A stretch of DNA of 7,498 nt. Source: Bacteroidota bacterium (GTDB lineage: Bacteria > Bacteroidota > Rhodothermia > Rhodothermales > UBA10348). This document shows positions 1 to 6,213 of the stretch, in pieces; the stretch's first letter is position 1, and each line of letters starts with the position of its first letter. Both the position numbers and the translations under genes were made by a program. The notes under the pieces are model-generated. The model was not told the DNA's origin. It searched no databases and saw only the letters and a list, made by a program, of their open reading frames with translations. The stretch lies in the NCBI GenBank assembly GCA_004356385.1, contig SMXL01000061.1, forward strand, positions 1 to 7,498, given 5' to 3'.

Positions 1-2
1 GA

Positions 3-590
3 CTTGGGTTTCTGATCAAACTCGCGGGCGACTATAAAATGGACTACCGCCCCACGCTACACGTGTTTGAGGCGCTCTGTCGATCCATCACTGCTCAGCA
101 ACTATCCGGCAAGGCCGCCGCGACGATCTATGGTAGATTTTGTGATCTTTTTCCTGTGCATATCGGTGTCCGACCAGAGGCTGTACAAGCGTTGACATTC
201 GAATCCATGCGCTCGGTGGGTCTTTCGAGAGCCAAGACCACGGCCATTCAGGACCTGGCGGAAAAAACGATATCCGGAGTGGTTCCGAATGGAGAGACCA
301 TCCATGAACTGCCTGACAAGGAAATCATGGACAGGCTCACCAGCGTTCGCGGCATTGGTCCTTGGACGGTCGAAATGTTGATGATGTTCAGGCTAGGTCG
401 TCCGGACATTCTACCAGCGACCGACCTGGGCGTGCGAAAAGGTTTCTCCATGCTGTATGAGAAAAATGAGTTGCCTTTGCCGAAGGAATTACTTGAATAC
501 GGTGAGCGATGGCGCCCGTATCGTAGCGTTGCCAGTTGGTACCTATGGCGCGTACTCGACCTCGAAGACGGTAGCCTTCCTCCTTCTTGA
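3..590 (+). CDS. DNA-3-methyladenine glycosylase, AlkA/HhH-GPD type (5' end outside window)
   Basis: Base-excision repair enzyme of the HhH-GPD superfamily. By family it flips alkylated purines such as 3-methyladenine out of DNA and cuts the glycosidic bond, acting in the cytoplasm. Counting from the ATG at 39, the sequence shows the N-terminal family motif RSITAQQLSGKAA (15-27), a helix-hairpin-helix with LTSVRGIGPWTVEM (100-113), and PATDLGVRKG (126-135), whose Asp129 (nt 423-425) aligns with the catalytic aspartate of AlkA. The frame stays open leftward from the ATG at 39 to the window edge (LGFLIKLAGDYK). Relatives carry more sequence before the QQLS motif, so the true start probably lies off the left edge and the ATG at 39 is probably internal. 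The visible part is 195 residues, close to a full short AlkA-like protein. It has no Fe-S cysteine cluster, which argues against the Nth/MutY branch. The gene ends 3 nt from the convergent methyltransferase gene. Confidence 0.9.
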   Translation, partial: LGFLIKLAGDYKMDYRPTLHVFEALCRSITAQQLSGKAAATIYGRFCDLFPVHIGVRPEAVQALTFESMRSVGLSRAKTTAIQDLAEKTISGVVPNGETIHELPDKEIMDRLTSVRGIGPWTVEMLMMFRLGRPDILPATDLGVRKGFSMLYEKNELPLPKELLEYGERWRPYRSVASWYLWRVLDLEDGSLPPS

Positions 591-593
591 TTT

Positions 594-1367
594 TCAGGTG
601 TCGATGATCGCCTCAACTGGTTTTTCGAACACGACAATATGCTGCTGAGGAAGAACATCAATGGTATCCCGCCAATTGAACCCGGATGCCTCGAGCTCTT
701 TACGAATCTGTAGTTCCGTCATTCTGTGAACTCTCGGTGCCGCAATGGTTGCATCCTCGCCCCGGTATTCCACAATTACCAGCCGTCCTCCCTCCTTCAG
801 TCCAATAAAAATATTTTCCAGCATCTCGCTGGGGTGAGAAAATTCATGATAGGAGGATACGATCAGAGCCATGTCCACAGAAGCGGTGGGTAGAGAGGGA
901 TTCTCTGGGGAACCCAAGACGAGCTGAATATTTCGGACGTGTTCTCGCTCCATTCGTACGCCGATCGTGTCCAGCATGGCCTGCTGAACTTCAACAGCCA
1001 ACACCCTCCCCGACGGAACGAGTCGAGCCAAACGAAAAGTAAAAAAGCCGGTCCCTGCGCCTATATCTGCTACAACGTTTGCCTGGTTGAGATCGAGAAC
1101 CTGCATCAGTCGCGAAGGCAGCTCTTCAGTATCCCTGCTAGGGCGTTCCAGCCAAATCGCACCGTGCTCGGACTGCATGACGTCCGCAATTTCTCGATTC
1201 ATGTAGAATCGACCCGTTCCTCCGTCGGTGGATGTCACCCGCTCGTCATAAACGCCAGTCGATACTTGCTCACCCGTTTTTTCTGAACCACACCCTACCC
1301 AGCAGACCAATACTAAAGCCCACACCCCCACAACCATTATGTGTTTTGCCGTTCTCGTTTGAGCCAC
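594..1367 (-). CDS. Class I SAM-dependent methyltransferase with lipoprotein-like signal peptide
   Basis: A 257-residue protein. Residues 9-25 form a hydrophobic segment after basic residues Arg5 and Lys8. It ends in WVGC with Cys26, a lipobox with an unusual Trp at -3, so membrane anchoring outside the cytoplasm is likely. A linker rich in Thr, Ser and Gly follows. From Tyr55 comes YMNREIADVM and then WLERPSRD (72-79), an N-terminal block I associate with a family of exported methyltransferases. The Rossmann fold shows motif I, DIGAGTGFF (101-109), the acidic ribose-binding Glu126 in VLAVEVQ, and a later strand GGRLVIVEYRGED. The substrate is unknown. The start is GTG at 1367: a TAG stop lies directly upstream, AGGA precedes the GTG by 4 nt, and the next ATG (1337) would remove the basic residues of the signal peptide. 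The gene converges with the glycosylase gene and no terminator fits between them. How SAM would be available outside the cytoplasm is unclear. Confidence 0.85.
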   Translation of the reverse strand: MAQTRTAKHIMVVGVWALVLVCWVGCGSEKTGEQVSTGVYDERVTSTDGGTGRFYMNREIADVMQSEHGAIWLERPSRDTEELPSRLMQVLDLNQANVVADIGAGTGFFTFRLARLVPSGRVLAVEVQQAMLDTIGVRMEREHVRNIQLVLGSPENPSLPTASVDMALIVSSYHEFSHPSEMLENIFIGLKEGGRLVIVEYRGEDATIAAPRVHRMTELQIRKELEASGFNWRDTIDVLPQQHIVVFEKPVEAIIDT

Positions 1368-1534
1368 CTAATCCTGTTGCCGCAAATCCTGCCGCCATTG
1401 ATTCCTTGTTTTTCTCTCGAAAGACGGAAAAGTTCTTCGCGGGCAAGAATCAGCGCGTAATAACAAGGCCATGGAAAGACGTACCAAAGACGAATTCAGT
1501 CGACTGATGAACACGATGCCCATATTCTCGAGGT

Positions 1535-1579
1535 CGTAATAAACTAAAGGCGGCTCGGAACGATATTCCGAGCCGCCTT
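1535..1579 (-). terminator. Strong intrinsic terminator facing left
   Basis: A perfect 14-bp inverted repeat, AAGGCGGCTCGGAA at 1547-1560 and TTCCGAGCCGCCTT at 1566-1579, encloses a 5-nt loop. Read on the minus strand the stem is followed by the T-rich stretch TTTAGTTTATTA. Read on the plus strand it is followed by CCGTTG, which is not a T-tract. The hairpin therefore fits best as the terminator of the small leftward gene ending at 1615, about 36 nt upstream of it. It also separates that gene from the methyltransferase gene. Partial bidirectional function cannot be excluded. Confidence 0.8.
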
Positions 1580-1614
1580 CCGTTGAAAGAGAACCGTCTA
1601 TTCTTGCAGCAATG

Positions 1615-1803
1615 TCAATTGTCAGTCGTTTTCTGACCGTATTCAAACCAGATTAGTAACCCGTCCACATTTTTTCCGAACGGGTAGCCCGCTTCTCTAT
1701 AGTCAACCAATGCAGTTCTACAAAAACCAGCGATAATCTCCCGCATCGTGGCGGTATGTGCTCTACGTATACTTTTCGCTTTTTGAAAGTGTAAATCGTT
1801 CAT
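1615..1803 (-). CDS. Small hypothetical protein, 62 residues
   Basis: I do not recognise this protein. It has a basic N-terminus and a core with well-mixed residues, including REIIAGFCRTALVDYREAG (21-39), YPFGKNVDGLLIWFEYGQ (40-57) and a polar end. There is no signal peptide or membrane segment, so it is probably a cytoplasmic, compact alpha or alpha/beta protein. The composition (several Gly, Tyr and Phe, one Trp, few rare residues) looks coding. The strong leftward terminator 36 nt past the stop codon supports a real transcription unit. The ATG at 1803 has no Shine-Dalgarno sequence. Met20 (ATG at 1744-1746) is an alternative start that would leave a 43-residue protein containing the most protein-like part. 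A spurious frame remains possible. Confidence 0.5.
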   Translation of the reverse strand: MNDLHFQKAKSIRRAHTATMREIIAGFCRTALVDYREAGYPFGKNVDGLLIWFEYGQKTTDN

Positions 1804-1899
1804 AGTCAGTCGGGCTGGTTAAGTCTAGATACGTCTTGCTGTCAAGTTATCGACGCATCCTATCCTCACTAAAGTGGCCAAAACATCTTTGTCGGTTCA

Positions 1900-2409
1900 T
1901 TAATCACTCAAATTGTAGAATTTCTTGACCTCTTCCCAATTCGTCAAATCGATACTCCTCTTCCCAAAGGGAAATCCATTGATGATGACCGTCTTCATTT
2001 CTCGATCCACCAATTCGGTCACCTCAATTGCGTCGATCGAAACCTCATAAAAGACCTCAAGAAATCCGACTTCGTACCCGAAGCCGAGAGAGACCGTGTA
2101 ATCGACAGCAGGTACGTCCTGAGATTCGACACCATAGGTATAGGGCATTGCAGTCCACGTGCCCTGATCCCTAAAAAACATTAGGACGGCCCCTTCATCA
2201 ACAACCGAGACTGAAATATCAGGAATGTCATATTGAACAGAAGCCACTGTTCCGTTAAAAATCGCATCGTCCAAAAGAAAGTCGAAGTTTAAGGAGAACA
2301 CGTTGGCATTTCCCGGTGGGCCCGGAGGTCCGACACTCTCTTCGACTACACAACCGGTTGCAGCTGCAGTCATTAGGATTAGCAGGATTAATCTAGCGCT
2401 CTGTTTCAT
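1900..2409 (-). CDS. Lipoprotein with short collagen-like Gly-Pro-Pro stretch
   Basis: A 169-residue predicted lipoprotein. A basic n-region (Lys2, Arg6), a hydrophobic core (7-17) and the lipobox ATGC give Cys20 as the lipidated residue. VGPPGPPGNANVF (26-38) is a two-triplet collagen-like stretch joining the anchor to a globular part rich in beta-strand patterns: alternating hydrophobic residues, many Asp, Tyr and Val, and aromatic segments such as FFRDQGTWTAMPYTYG. No catalytic motif is visible. I have an impression of a family of similar 'collagen-like' lipoproteins in Rhodothermota/Bacteroidota, but the function is not known to me. The ATG at 2407-2409 is preceded by GAGGT with 6 nt spacing, so the start is well supported. 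The gene stands alone and is divergent from the mannose-1-phosphate guanylyltransferase gene. No clear terminator is visible in the 96 nt before the next leftward gene, so read-through into it is possible. Confidence 0.75.
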   Translation of the reverse strand: MKQSARLILLILMTAAATGCVVEESVGPPGPPGNANVFSLNFDFLLDDAIFNGTVASVQYDIPDISVSVVDEGAVLMFFRDQGTWTAMPYTYGVESQDVPAVDYTVSLGFGYEVGFLEVFYEVSIDAIEVTELVDREMKTVIINGFPFGKRSIDLTNWEEVKKFYNLSD

Positions 2410-2415
2410 TGCTGT

Positions 2416-2420
2416 ACCTC
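2416..2420 (-). promoter_or_regulatory. Shine-Dalgarno of the lipoprotein gene
   Basis: GAGGT on the minus strand lies 6 nt before the ATG at 2409. It is one of the few good ribosome-binding sites in the window and fixes this start. Confidence 0.65.
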
Positions 2421-2453
2421 GAATCGATCAATTTTATGTTCTCTATCTCCCGG

Positions 2454-2512
2454 AGACCCAGGTCTGAGTGATAGCAATACAAATGACAGACCGATGTTTG
2501 AGGACCCGGTCT
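2454..2512. repeat. Two related AGACC/GGTCT quasi-palindromes, possible operator
   Basis: AGACC-CA-GGTCT at 2454-2465 is an interrupted palindrome. A second set, AGACCG at 2488-2493 and CGGTCT at 2507-2512, forms a wider inverted repeat. On the minus strand AGACCTGGGTCT and AGACCGGGTCCT read as two near-copies about 47 nt apart, like repeated binding sites. They lie roughly 45-105 nt upstream of the leftward lipoprotein gene, where promoter or operator sequences are expected. No protein can be assigned, and chance is possible because the arms are short. Confidence 0.3.
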
Positions 2513-2697
2513 AATTCGCGTAAACGGCGTTATCGAACGGAAATAGCGGTTTTTGTGTCCAGTTATGTAGACAGTTTCCCGTCTCCATAATCAGCCACTT
2601 TCGTGCGTTCTACGTAATGAGAAACCGAAGAAGAGCGGTGTAGTACGGAGATGGCCGTTTAAACAATCTGCTTGCACACGTAGTCTTTAAAAGTGAT

Positions 2698-3777
2698 ATG
2701 ACATTTGCTGTGATTTTGGCTGGAGGGAGAGGAACCCGCTTCTGGCCTCTCAGTCGACGCGACAATCCTAAACAGTTCATAAACGTTGCTGACGACGACA
2801 CCCTAATTCAGACAACGGTTGCACGGCTTCAAGGCCTGATACCTTTCGAACAATGCCTCGTCGTAACGCACGAGAGATACGTCGACATCACGCAGGAACA
2901 GCTTCCGGCGGTTCCACAGGAAAACATTCTTGCCGAACCAATCAGTAGAAATACAGCACCGTGTATTGTCTATGCGGCAATCAAGCTTCTTGAGCGTGAC
3001 CCCGACGCTACCATGGTTGTCCTTCCGGCCGACCACGTAATTCGAAACGTGAAGAAATTCCAGGAAGTCGTCAGCGTCTGTGTTGAGCGAGCGCAAGAAG
3101 ACGATGCGCTACTAACGATCGGGATCGAACCGACGTTTCCGTCAACAGGATACGGGTATATCCAGTATAGCGGTCGTGACGAGACAGATGACGACCTCGC
3201 GCCGAAAGCCTACCCTGTGAAAACTTTTGCCGAGAAGCCGAATATTGCAACTGCCGAGCGATTCATTGATTCGGGTGATTTTCTTTGGAATAGCGGCATT
3301 TTTGTTTGGCGGGCGGATGCCATTCTAAAGGCTGTTTCCACATACTTACCGAAAGTATCTGATGCTTTTTCCGGACTGGAAGCGTCGTTCGGAACAGCCA
3401 GGGAAACGCAGGCAACACTGGACGCTTTTACCTCGTGTCCGAGCATCTCTATCGATTACGGTGTGATGGAAAGAGCTCGGAACACCTTTGTAGTACCGGC
3501 CTCGTTTGATTGGAGCGATGTAGGCGATTGGCAAGCCGTGTACGATTTGAAGAGCAAAGGAAAACACGGAAATGCTATCACGGGTAACGTAATCGTTCAA
3601 GATTCGAGTCGCTGCCTGGTATATGGCGAAGATCGCCTAATCGTCCTGGTTGGTATCCACGATGCAGTTGTTATAGATACAAAAGACGCGACGCTGATTT
3701 GCAACCGGGAAAACGCCCAGCAGGTCAAAAATGTCGTCGACTATATCGGGTCCCATCACCTTGAGGAATATCTGTAG
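2698..3777 (+). CDS. manC: Mannose-1-phosphate guanylyltransferase (GDP-mannose pyrophosphorylase)
   Basis: Makes GDP-mannose from mannose 1-phosphate and GTP in the cytoplasm, supplying mannose and derived sugars for polysaccharides, glycolipids or protein glycosylation. The 359-residue protein shows the nucleotidyltransferase signature GGRGTRFWPLSRRDNPKQF (9-27), LAEPISRNTAPC (78-89), the metal-binding PADH (110-113), TGYGYI (150-155), FAEKP (177-181), FLWNSGIFVW (195-204) and SIDYGVME (251-258). All are typical of this family. The length matches the one-domain form: the C-terminal phosphomannose isomerase domain of bifunctional AlgA/ManC types is absent, so a separate isomerase must supply the substrate. 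The start is the ATG at 2698. No Shine-Dalgarno sequence is visible, but no other in-frame start gives a better N-terminus, since MTFAVILAGG begins the fold directly. The gene is not next to other sugar-nucleotide genes here and appears to be monocistronic. The symbol is by family and the name is used variably. Confidence 0.95.
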   Translation: MTFAVILAGGRGTRFWPLSRRDNPKQFINVADDDTLIQTTVARLQGLIPFEQCLVVTHERYVDITQEQLPAVPQENILAEPISRNTAPCIVYAAIKLLERDPDATMVVLPADHVIRNVKKFQEVVSVCVERAQEDDALLTIGIEPTFPSTGYGYIQYSGRDETDDDLAPKAYPVKTFAEKPNIATAERFIDSGDFLWNSGIFVWRADAILKAVSTYLPKVSDAFSGLEASFGTARETQATLDAFTSCPSISIDYGVMERARNTFVVPASFDWSDVGDWQAVYDLKSKGKHGNAITGNVIVQDSSRCLVYGEDRLIVLVGIHDAVVIDTKDATLICNRENAQQVKNVVDYIGSHHLEEYL

Positions 3778-3800
3778 CCTCCTCACCCGCCTCCTGAATT

Positions 3801-3818
3801 CTTAACAAGGCCTTAACA
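3801..3818 (+). promoter_or_regulatory. CTTAACA direct repeat with 11-bp period
   Basis: Two exact CTTAACA heptamers (3801-3807 and 3812-3818) are separated by AGGC. Tandem heptamers with an 11-bp period are the known binding layout of OmpR/PhoB-family response regulators, and TTAACA with 5-nt spacing is the Bacillus PhoP-box pattern. Here the repeat lies about 100 nt upstream of the TetR gene, beyond the end of manC. Its use in this organism is an inference; two short copies can arise by chance. Confidence 0.3.
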
Positions 3819-3862
3819 CGTCTTCTGAATCCCACCCACACGTTTGACGTAAGGGTCACCTT

Positions 3863-3878
3863 CTGACTGATCAGTCAG
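3863..3878. promoter_or_regulatory. Perfect 16-bp palindrome, likely TetR operator
   Basis: CTGACTGATCAGTCAG is a perfect palindrome without a spacer. It is centred about 46 nt upstream of the GTG start of the TetR-family gene, and a TTGACG hexamer at 3844-3849 lies just before it. TetR-family dimers commonly bind 15-20-bp palindromes next to their own promoters, and sites of the TGAC..GTCA kind are frequent for AcrR-like members. Binding here would block transcription of the whole efflux operon. No good -10 hexamer could be placed, so the promoter itself is not assigned. Confidence 0.65.
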
Positions 3879-3916
3879 TTTCTGGCTCGGTCGTTTTCTA
3901 AACAACCTTTTGCGTC

Positions 3917-4597
3917 GTGGACATTACTGATAACGGGCTATCTCGCCGGGAAAAGGAACGGCTGACTCGCCAGGCTGCCATACTAAACGCAGCGAAAGAA
4001 CTTTTTGCCGAGAAGGGCTTCGCGGGTGCGACTCTTGAAGAAATTGCCATGCGAGCGGAATTTGGGAAAGGTACCCTCTACAACTATTTCCCCGACGGTA
4101 AGGAGCAGATCCTCCTGGCCATTTTCGACCAGCTCTACAATGGCCTCTGTTCACTGATTGAAGAGTCGTTTGGATCTCAAGAAAAAGATTCTTTTCGAGT
4201 CTCGCTGGAAGAGTTCGTTTCTAATTGCTTCCTGTTTTTTAATGACCAATTCAATTTGTTCATCATTCTCGTCAAGGAAGCCGAGCAGTTGATCTTCAGC
4301 GACGACGAAGAGCGGGTGGCTTACTTCGTGAAACAACAGAATCGTGTTCTTCAAACGCTGGCTGAGCCACTTCAGGATGCCATGGATCGAGGCGACATTC
4401 GAGAAATGTCCCCTGAACAACTGGCGAATCTAATTCTAGTGAATATCAAAGGATACCAGATGCGTCACTGTCCAAGAAATCTGACTCAATCGAAGCGGCC
4501 ACTCGAACTTCCTTCCAAAGAGCAGGCGGGTTTTCTTACCGATTTCCTTCTCTATGGAGTGTCTTCCGAAAAAACCGTGGAGGTTGCCTCGCAATGA
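3917..4597 (+). CDS. TetR/AcrR-family transcriptional regulator
   Basis: A 226-residue regulator, probably the ligand-released repressor of the efflux genes that follow. The N-terminal DNA-binding domain spans about 17-65: helix 1 with AAILNAAKELFAEKGF (20-35), then ATLEEIAMRAEFGKGTLYNYF (38-58), the helix-turn-helix with its recognition helix. After YNYF the sequence reads PDGKEQ, one residue longer than the common YxYFxxKE pattern. The C-terminal part (70-226) is alpha-helical and variable, as expected for the ligand-binding and dimer domain. The start is GTG at 3917: an in-frame TAA lies at 3899-3901, no other standard start lies between, and later ATGs would cut into the helix-turn-helix. 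No Shine-Dalgarno sequence is visible. The stop codon overlaps the TolC-family start (ATGA), so the genes are translationally linked. The palindrome at 3863-3878 is its likely operator, implying autoregulation. Confidence 0.92.
   Translation: MDITDNGLSRREKERLTRQAAILNAAKELFAEKGFAGATLEEIAMRAEFGKGTLYNYFPDGKEQILLAIFDQLYNGLCSLIEESFGSQEKDSFRVSLEEFVSNCFLFFNDQFNLFIILVKEAEQLIFSDDEERVAYFVKQQNRVLQTLAEPLQDAMDRGDIREMSPEQLANLILVNIKGYQMRHCPRNLTQSKRPLELPSKEQAGFLTDFLLYGVSSEKTVEVASQ
4579..4584 (+). promoter_or_regulatory. Shine-Dalgarno of the TolC-family gene, inside the TetR gene
   Basis: GGAGGT lies 9 nt before the ATG at 4594, within the last codons of the regulator gene. It is the strongest ribosome-binding site in the window and settles the start of the channel gene despite the 4-nt overlap. 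Confidence 0.7.
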
Positions 4598-6213
4598 ATG
4601 AGTTTCGAAAAAGAACACATTTCTTAGAGAAAAATATCACCCGACGCCTGCTGGCAGGATTAGCACTGATAACAGGATTGACGTGGACCTTGCTCGGAAT
4701 GACTCCCGTTGCTTCAGCACAAGCGACGAACTCGGCCGATGAAATCGTTCTGACGCTGGACGAAGCGATCGAAATCGCGCTCGTGAAGAATAATAGTCTC
4801 CAGAACCTCCGACTTGATCTTGAGAACGCGTCATCATTGATCAAGGAAGGATGGTCAGAGCTGTATCCCCAGATAGATGTTTCATCAAGTTTTACAAGAA
4901 ATGTTCGCAGTCCCGATCCTTTTGCGGGAAGCCAGGCCAGTGGATTTTTTCAGACGCTTGGGTTCATCGATTGGTTGACCTTCAATGAGCAGGCCCGGAC
5001 AGACTCCGACCCCGCATCGTCTCCCATATCCTTACCGGAGTTCTTCCGAAGGCAGGGCGATGGATTGGCAGAGGCCGGTATTGTCTTGGAACTTGGCGAC
5101 AATCCTTTTTCAGTGCCAACCGTGTATCGCTCGGGACTGAGTGTTACACAAAAGCTGTTCGATGGTCGAGTTATCTACGGTGCCGCAGGAGCTCAGAAGT
5201 GGCTCCCTCCTTTTTACGAAAACGGAGTCTATCGTCAGGAGCAGTTATTGATAACCTCTGTGAAAAACACTTTTTTCCAGTCCCTCTTGGCTCAGGAACA
5301 GGTTGCCGTGCTGAAACTGAGTGTCGATCGAGCAGATCGAACCCGCAAGGAGATGGCTCGGCAGGTTTCTGCAGGTACTGCCCCGAAATTTCAGCGGTTG
5401 TCGGCCGAAGTGGAACTCGCGAACCTTGAGACAGAATATGTTCAGGCCTCAAATGCCTCGGCCTCGTCTCTCGACGATCTCAAACTTCTTATCGGTATTC
5501 CAGTAGAGCAATCGATGATGCTGAGAGGAAGTCTAGAGGCCGCACTGAGTGCAGATGAAGGATTCGGTTCGATCGATGAACCGGCCCAAATTGCATTGAG
5601 GGACCGCCCCGACCTAAAGCAGGCACTGATCAATATCGAACTCGAAAGAATTCAGCTCAAGGTGACCAGGAGCGAATTTCTACCCGACCTGAGTGCTTTT
5701 CTAAACTTGAACTATGTGGGAAGTATCCCGGATAACAGGACGGTCGTCGGAACAGAACCGGGCGACCCGTTCAAGTTCTCATCAACAACGAATGGATATT
5801 TCGATTCAATTTATTGGAATTGGGACATGAACATGGGATTCCGGCTTGAGTGGAATCTGTTTAATGGATCTGCTTCCAAACAGCGCGTCCAGCAGAGGAA
5901 AATCGCGGTTCAAAAAGCTACTCTCGATCACGAATATCTTTCCCGCTCGGTAAGACTGGAAGTTGATAGAGCGATTCGAGATGTCAGCGACGCGAGAATT
6001 CGCCTAAGGACACAAGAAAAAAACGTCGACCGGGCTTCACTCAACTATTCCTTCATCGAAACTCGACTGAGGGAAGGCGTCGCCAATCCTCTCGAACTAA
6101 GGGAAGCTTCGGATCAGCTGGACCAATCTCGATTGAATTTTCTTCAAGCCGTGCACGACGTACTTGTAGCCCGTGCTATGTTCGAAACTGCCATCGGTAT
6201 GTCATCCTCCTAA
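4594..6213 (+). CDS. TolC-family outer-membrane efflux channel
   Basis: A 539-residue outer-membrane factor, expected to form a trimeric channel that docks onto the adaptor and pump encoded downstream. It has a long basic n-region, a hydrophobic core (19-36) and a probable signal-peptidase site ASA|QA after residue 42. Two outer-membrane efflux repeats follow. The first starts at LTLDEAIEIAL (53-63) with the beta-strand pair DVSSSFTRN (95-103) and GLSVTQKLFDG (181-191). The second includes RPDLKQALINIELERIQLK, LPDLSAFLNLNY, GFRLEWNLFNG (415-425) and a long coiled-coil helical stretch to the C-terminus. Between the strands of the first repeat sits a large loop (about 104-178), and the second loop (375-408) is also sizeable. 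This explains why the protein exceeds the usual 420-490 residues. There is no lipobox, unlike OprM-type members. It overlaps the TetR gene by 4 nt, and 62 nt separate it from the adaptor. Confidence 0.93.
   Translation: MNEFRKRTHFLEKNITRRLLAGLALITGLTWTLLGMTPVASAQATNSADEIVLTLDEAIEIALVKNNSLQNLRLDLENASSLIKEGWSELYPQIDVSSSFTRNVRSPDPFAGSQASGFFQTLGFIDWLTFNEQARTDSDPASSPISLPEFFRRQGDGLAEAGIVLELGDNPFSVPTVYRSGLSVTQKLFDGRVIYGAAGAQKWLPPFYENGVYRQEQLLITSVKNTFFQSLLAQEQVAVLKLSVDRADRTRKEMARQVSAGTAPKFQRLSAEVELANLETEYVQASNASASSLDDLKLLIGIPVEQSMMLRGSLEAALSADEGFGSIDEPAQIALRDRPDLKQALINIELERIQLKVTRSEFLPDLSAFLNLNYVGSIPDNRTVVGTEPGDPFKFSSTTNGYFDSIYWNWDMNMGFRLEWNLFNGSASKQRVQQRKIAVQKATLDHEYLSRSVRLEVDRAIRDVSDARIRLRTQEKNVDRASLNYSFIETRLREGVANPLELREASDQLDQSRLNFLQAVHDVLVARAMFETAIGMSSS

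Noticed and set aside
248..661. Leftward frame of 137 codons opposite the glycosylase gene
   Set aside because: It is a shadow of the well-supported glycosylase frame and extends into the methyltransferase 3' end. It has no recognisable motif and is very rich in Ser and Arg.
939..1507. Two rightward frames opposite the methyltransferase gene and its upstream region
   Set aside because: These are antisense shadows with low-complexity Ser/Arg/Pro/Phe-rich translations and no domain pattern.
1471..1539. A 22-codon rightward frame (begins MERRTKDEFSRLM) that ends 7 nt before the hairpin
   Set aside because: It reads like protein and the open frame extends 23 codons further upstream without a standard start codon, so a gene remnant is conceivable. 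It is too short and has no convincing ribosome-binding site, and the hairpin has no T-tract in this direction.
1368..1646. Leftward open frame of 92 codons upstream of the methyltransferase gene
   Set aside because: It runs straight through the strong terminator stem, overlaps the 3' end of the small gene, and its translation lacks any domain-like pattern. It is probably a chance frame.
1840..1845. Consensus TTGACA on the minus strand upstream of the small gene
   Set aside because: No acceptable -10 hexamer lies 16-18 nt further along, and the consensus may not apply in this phylum. It is kept only as a weak hint of a promoter.
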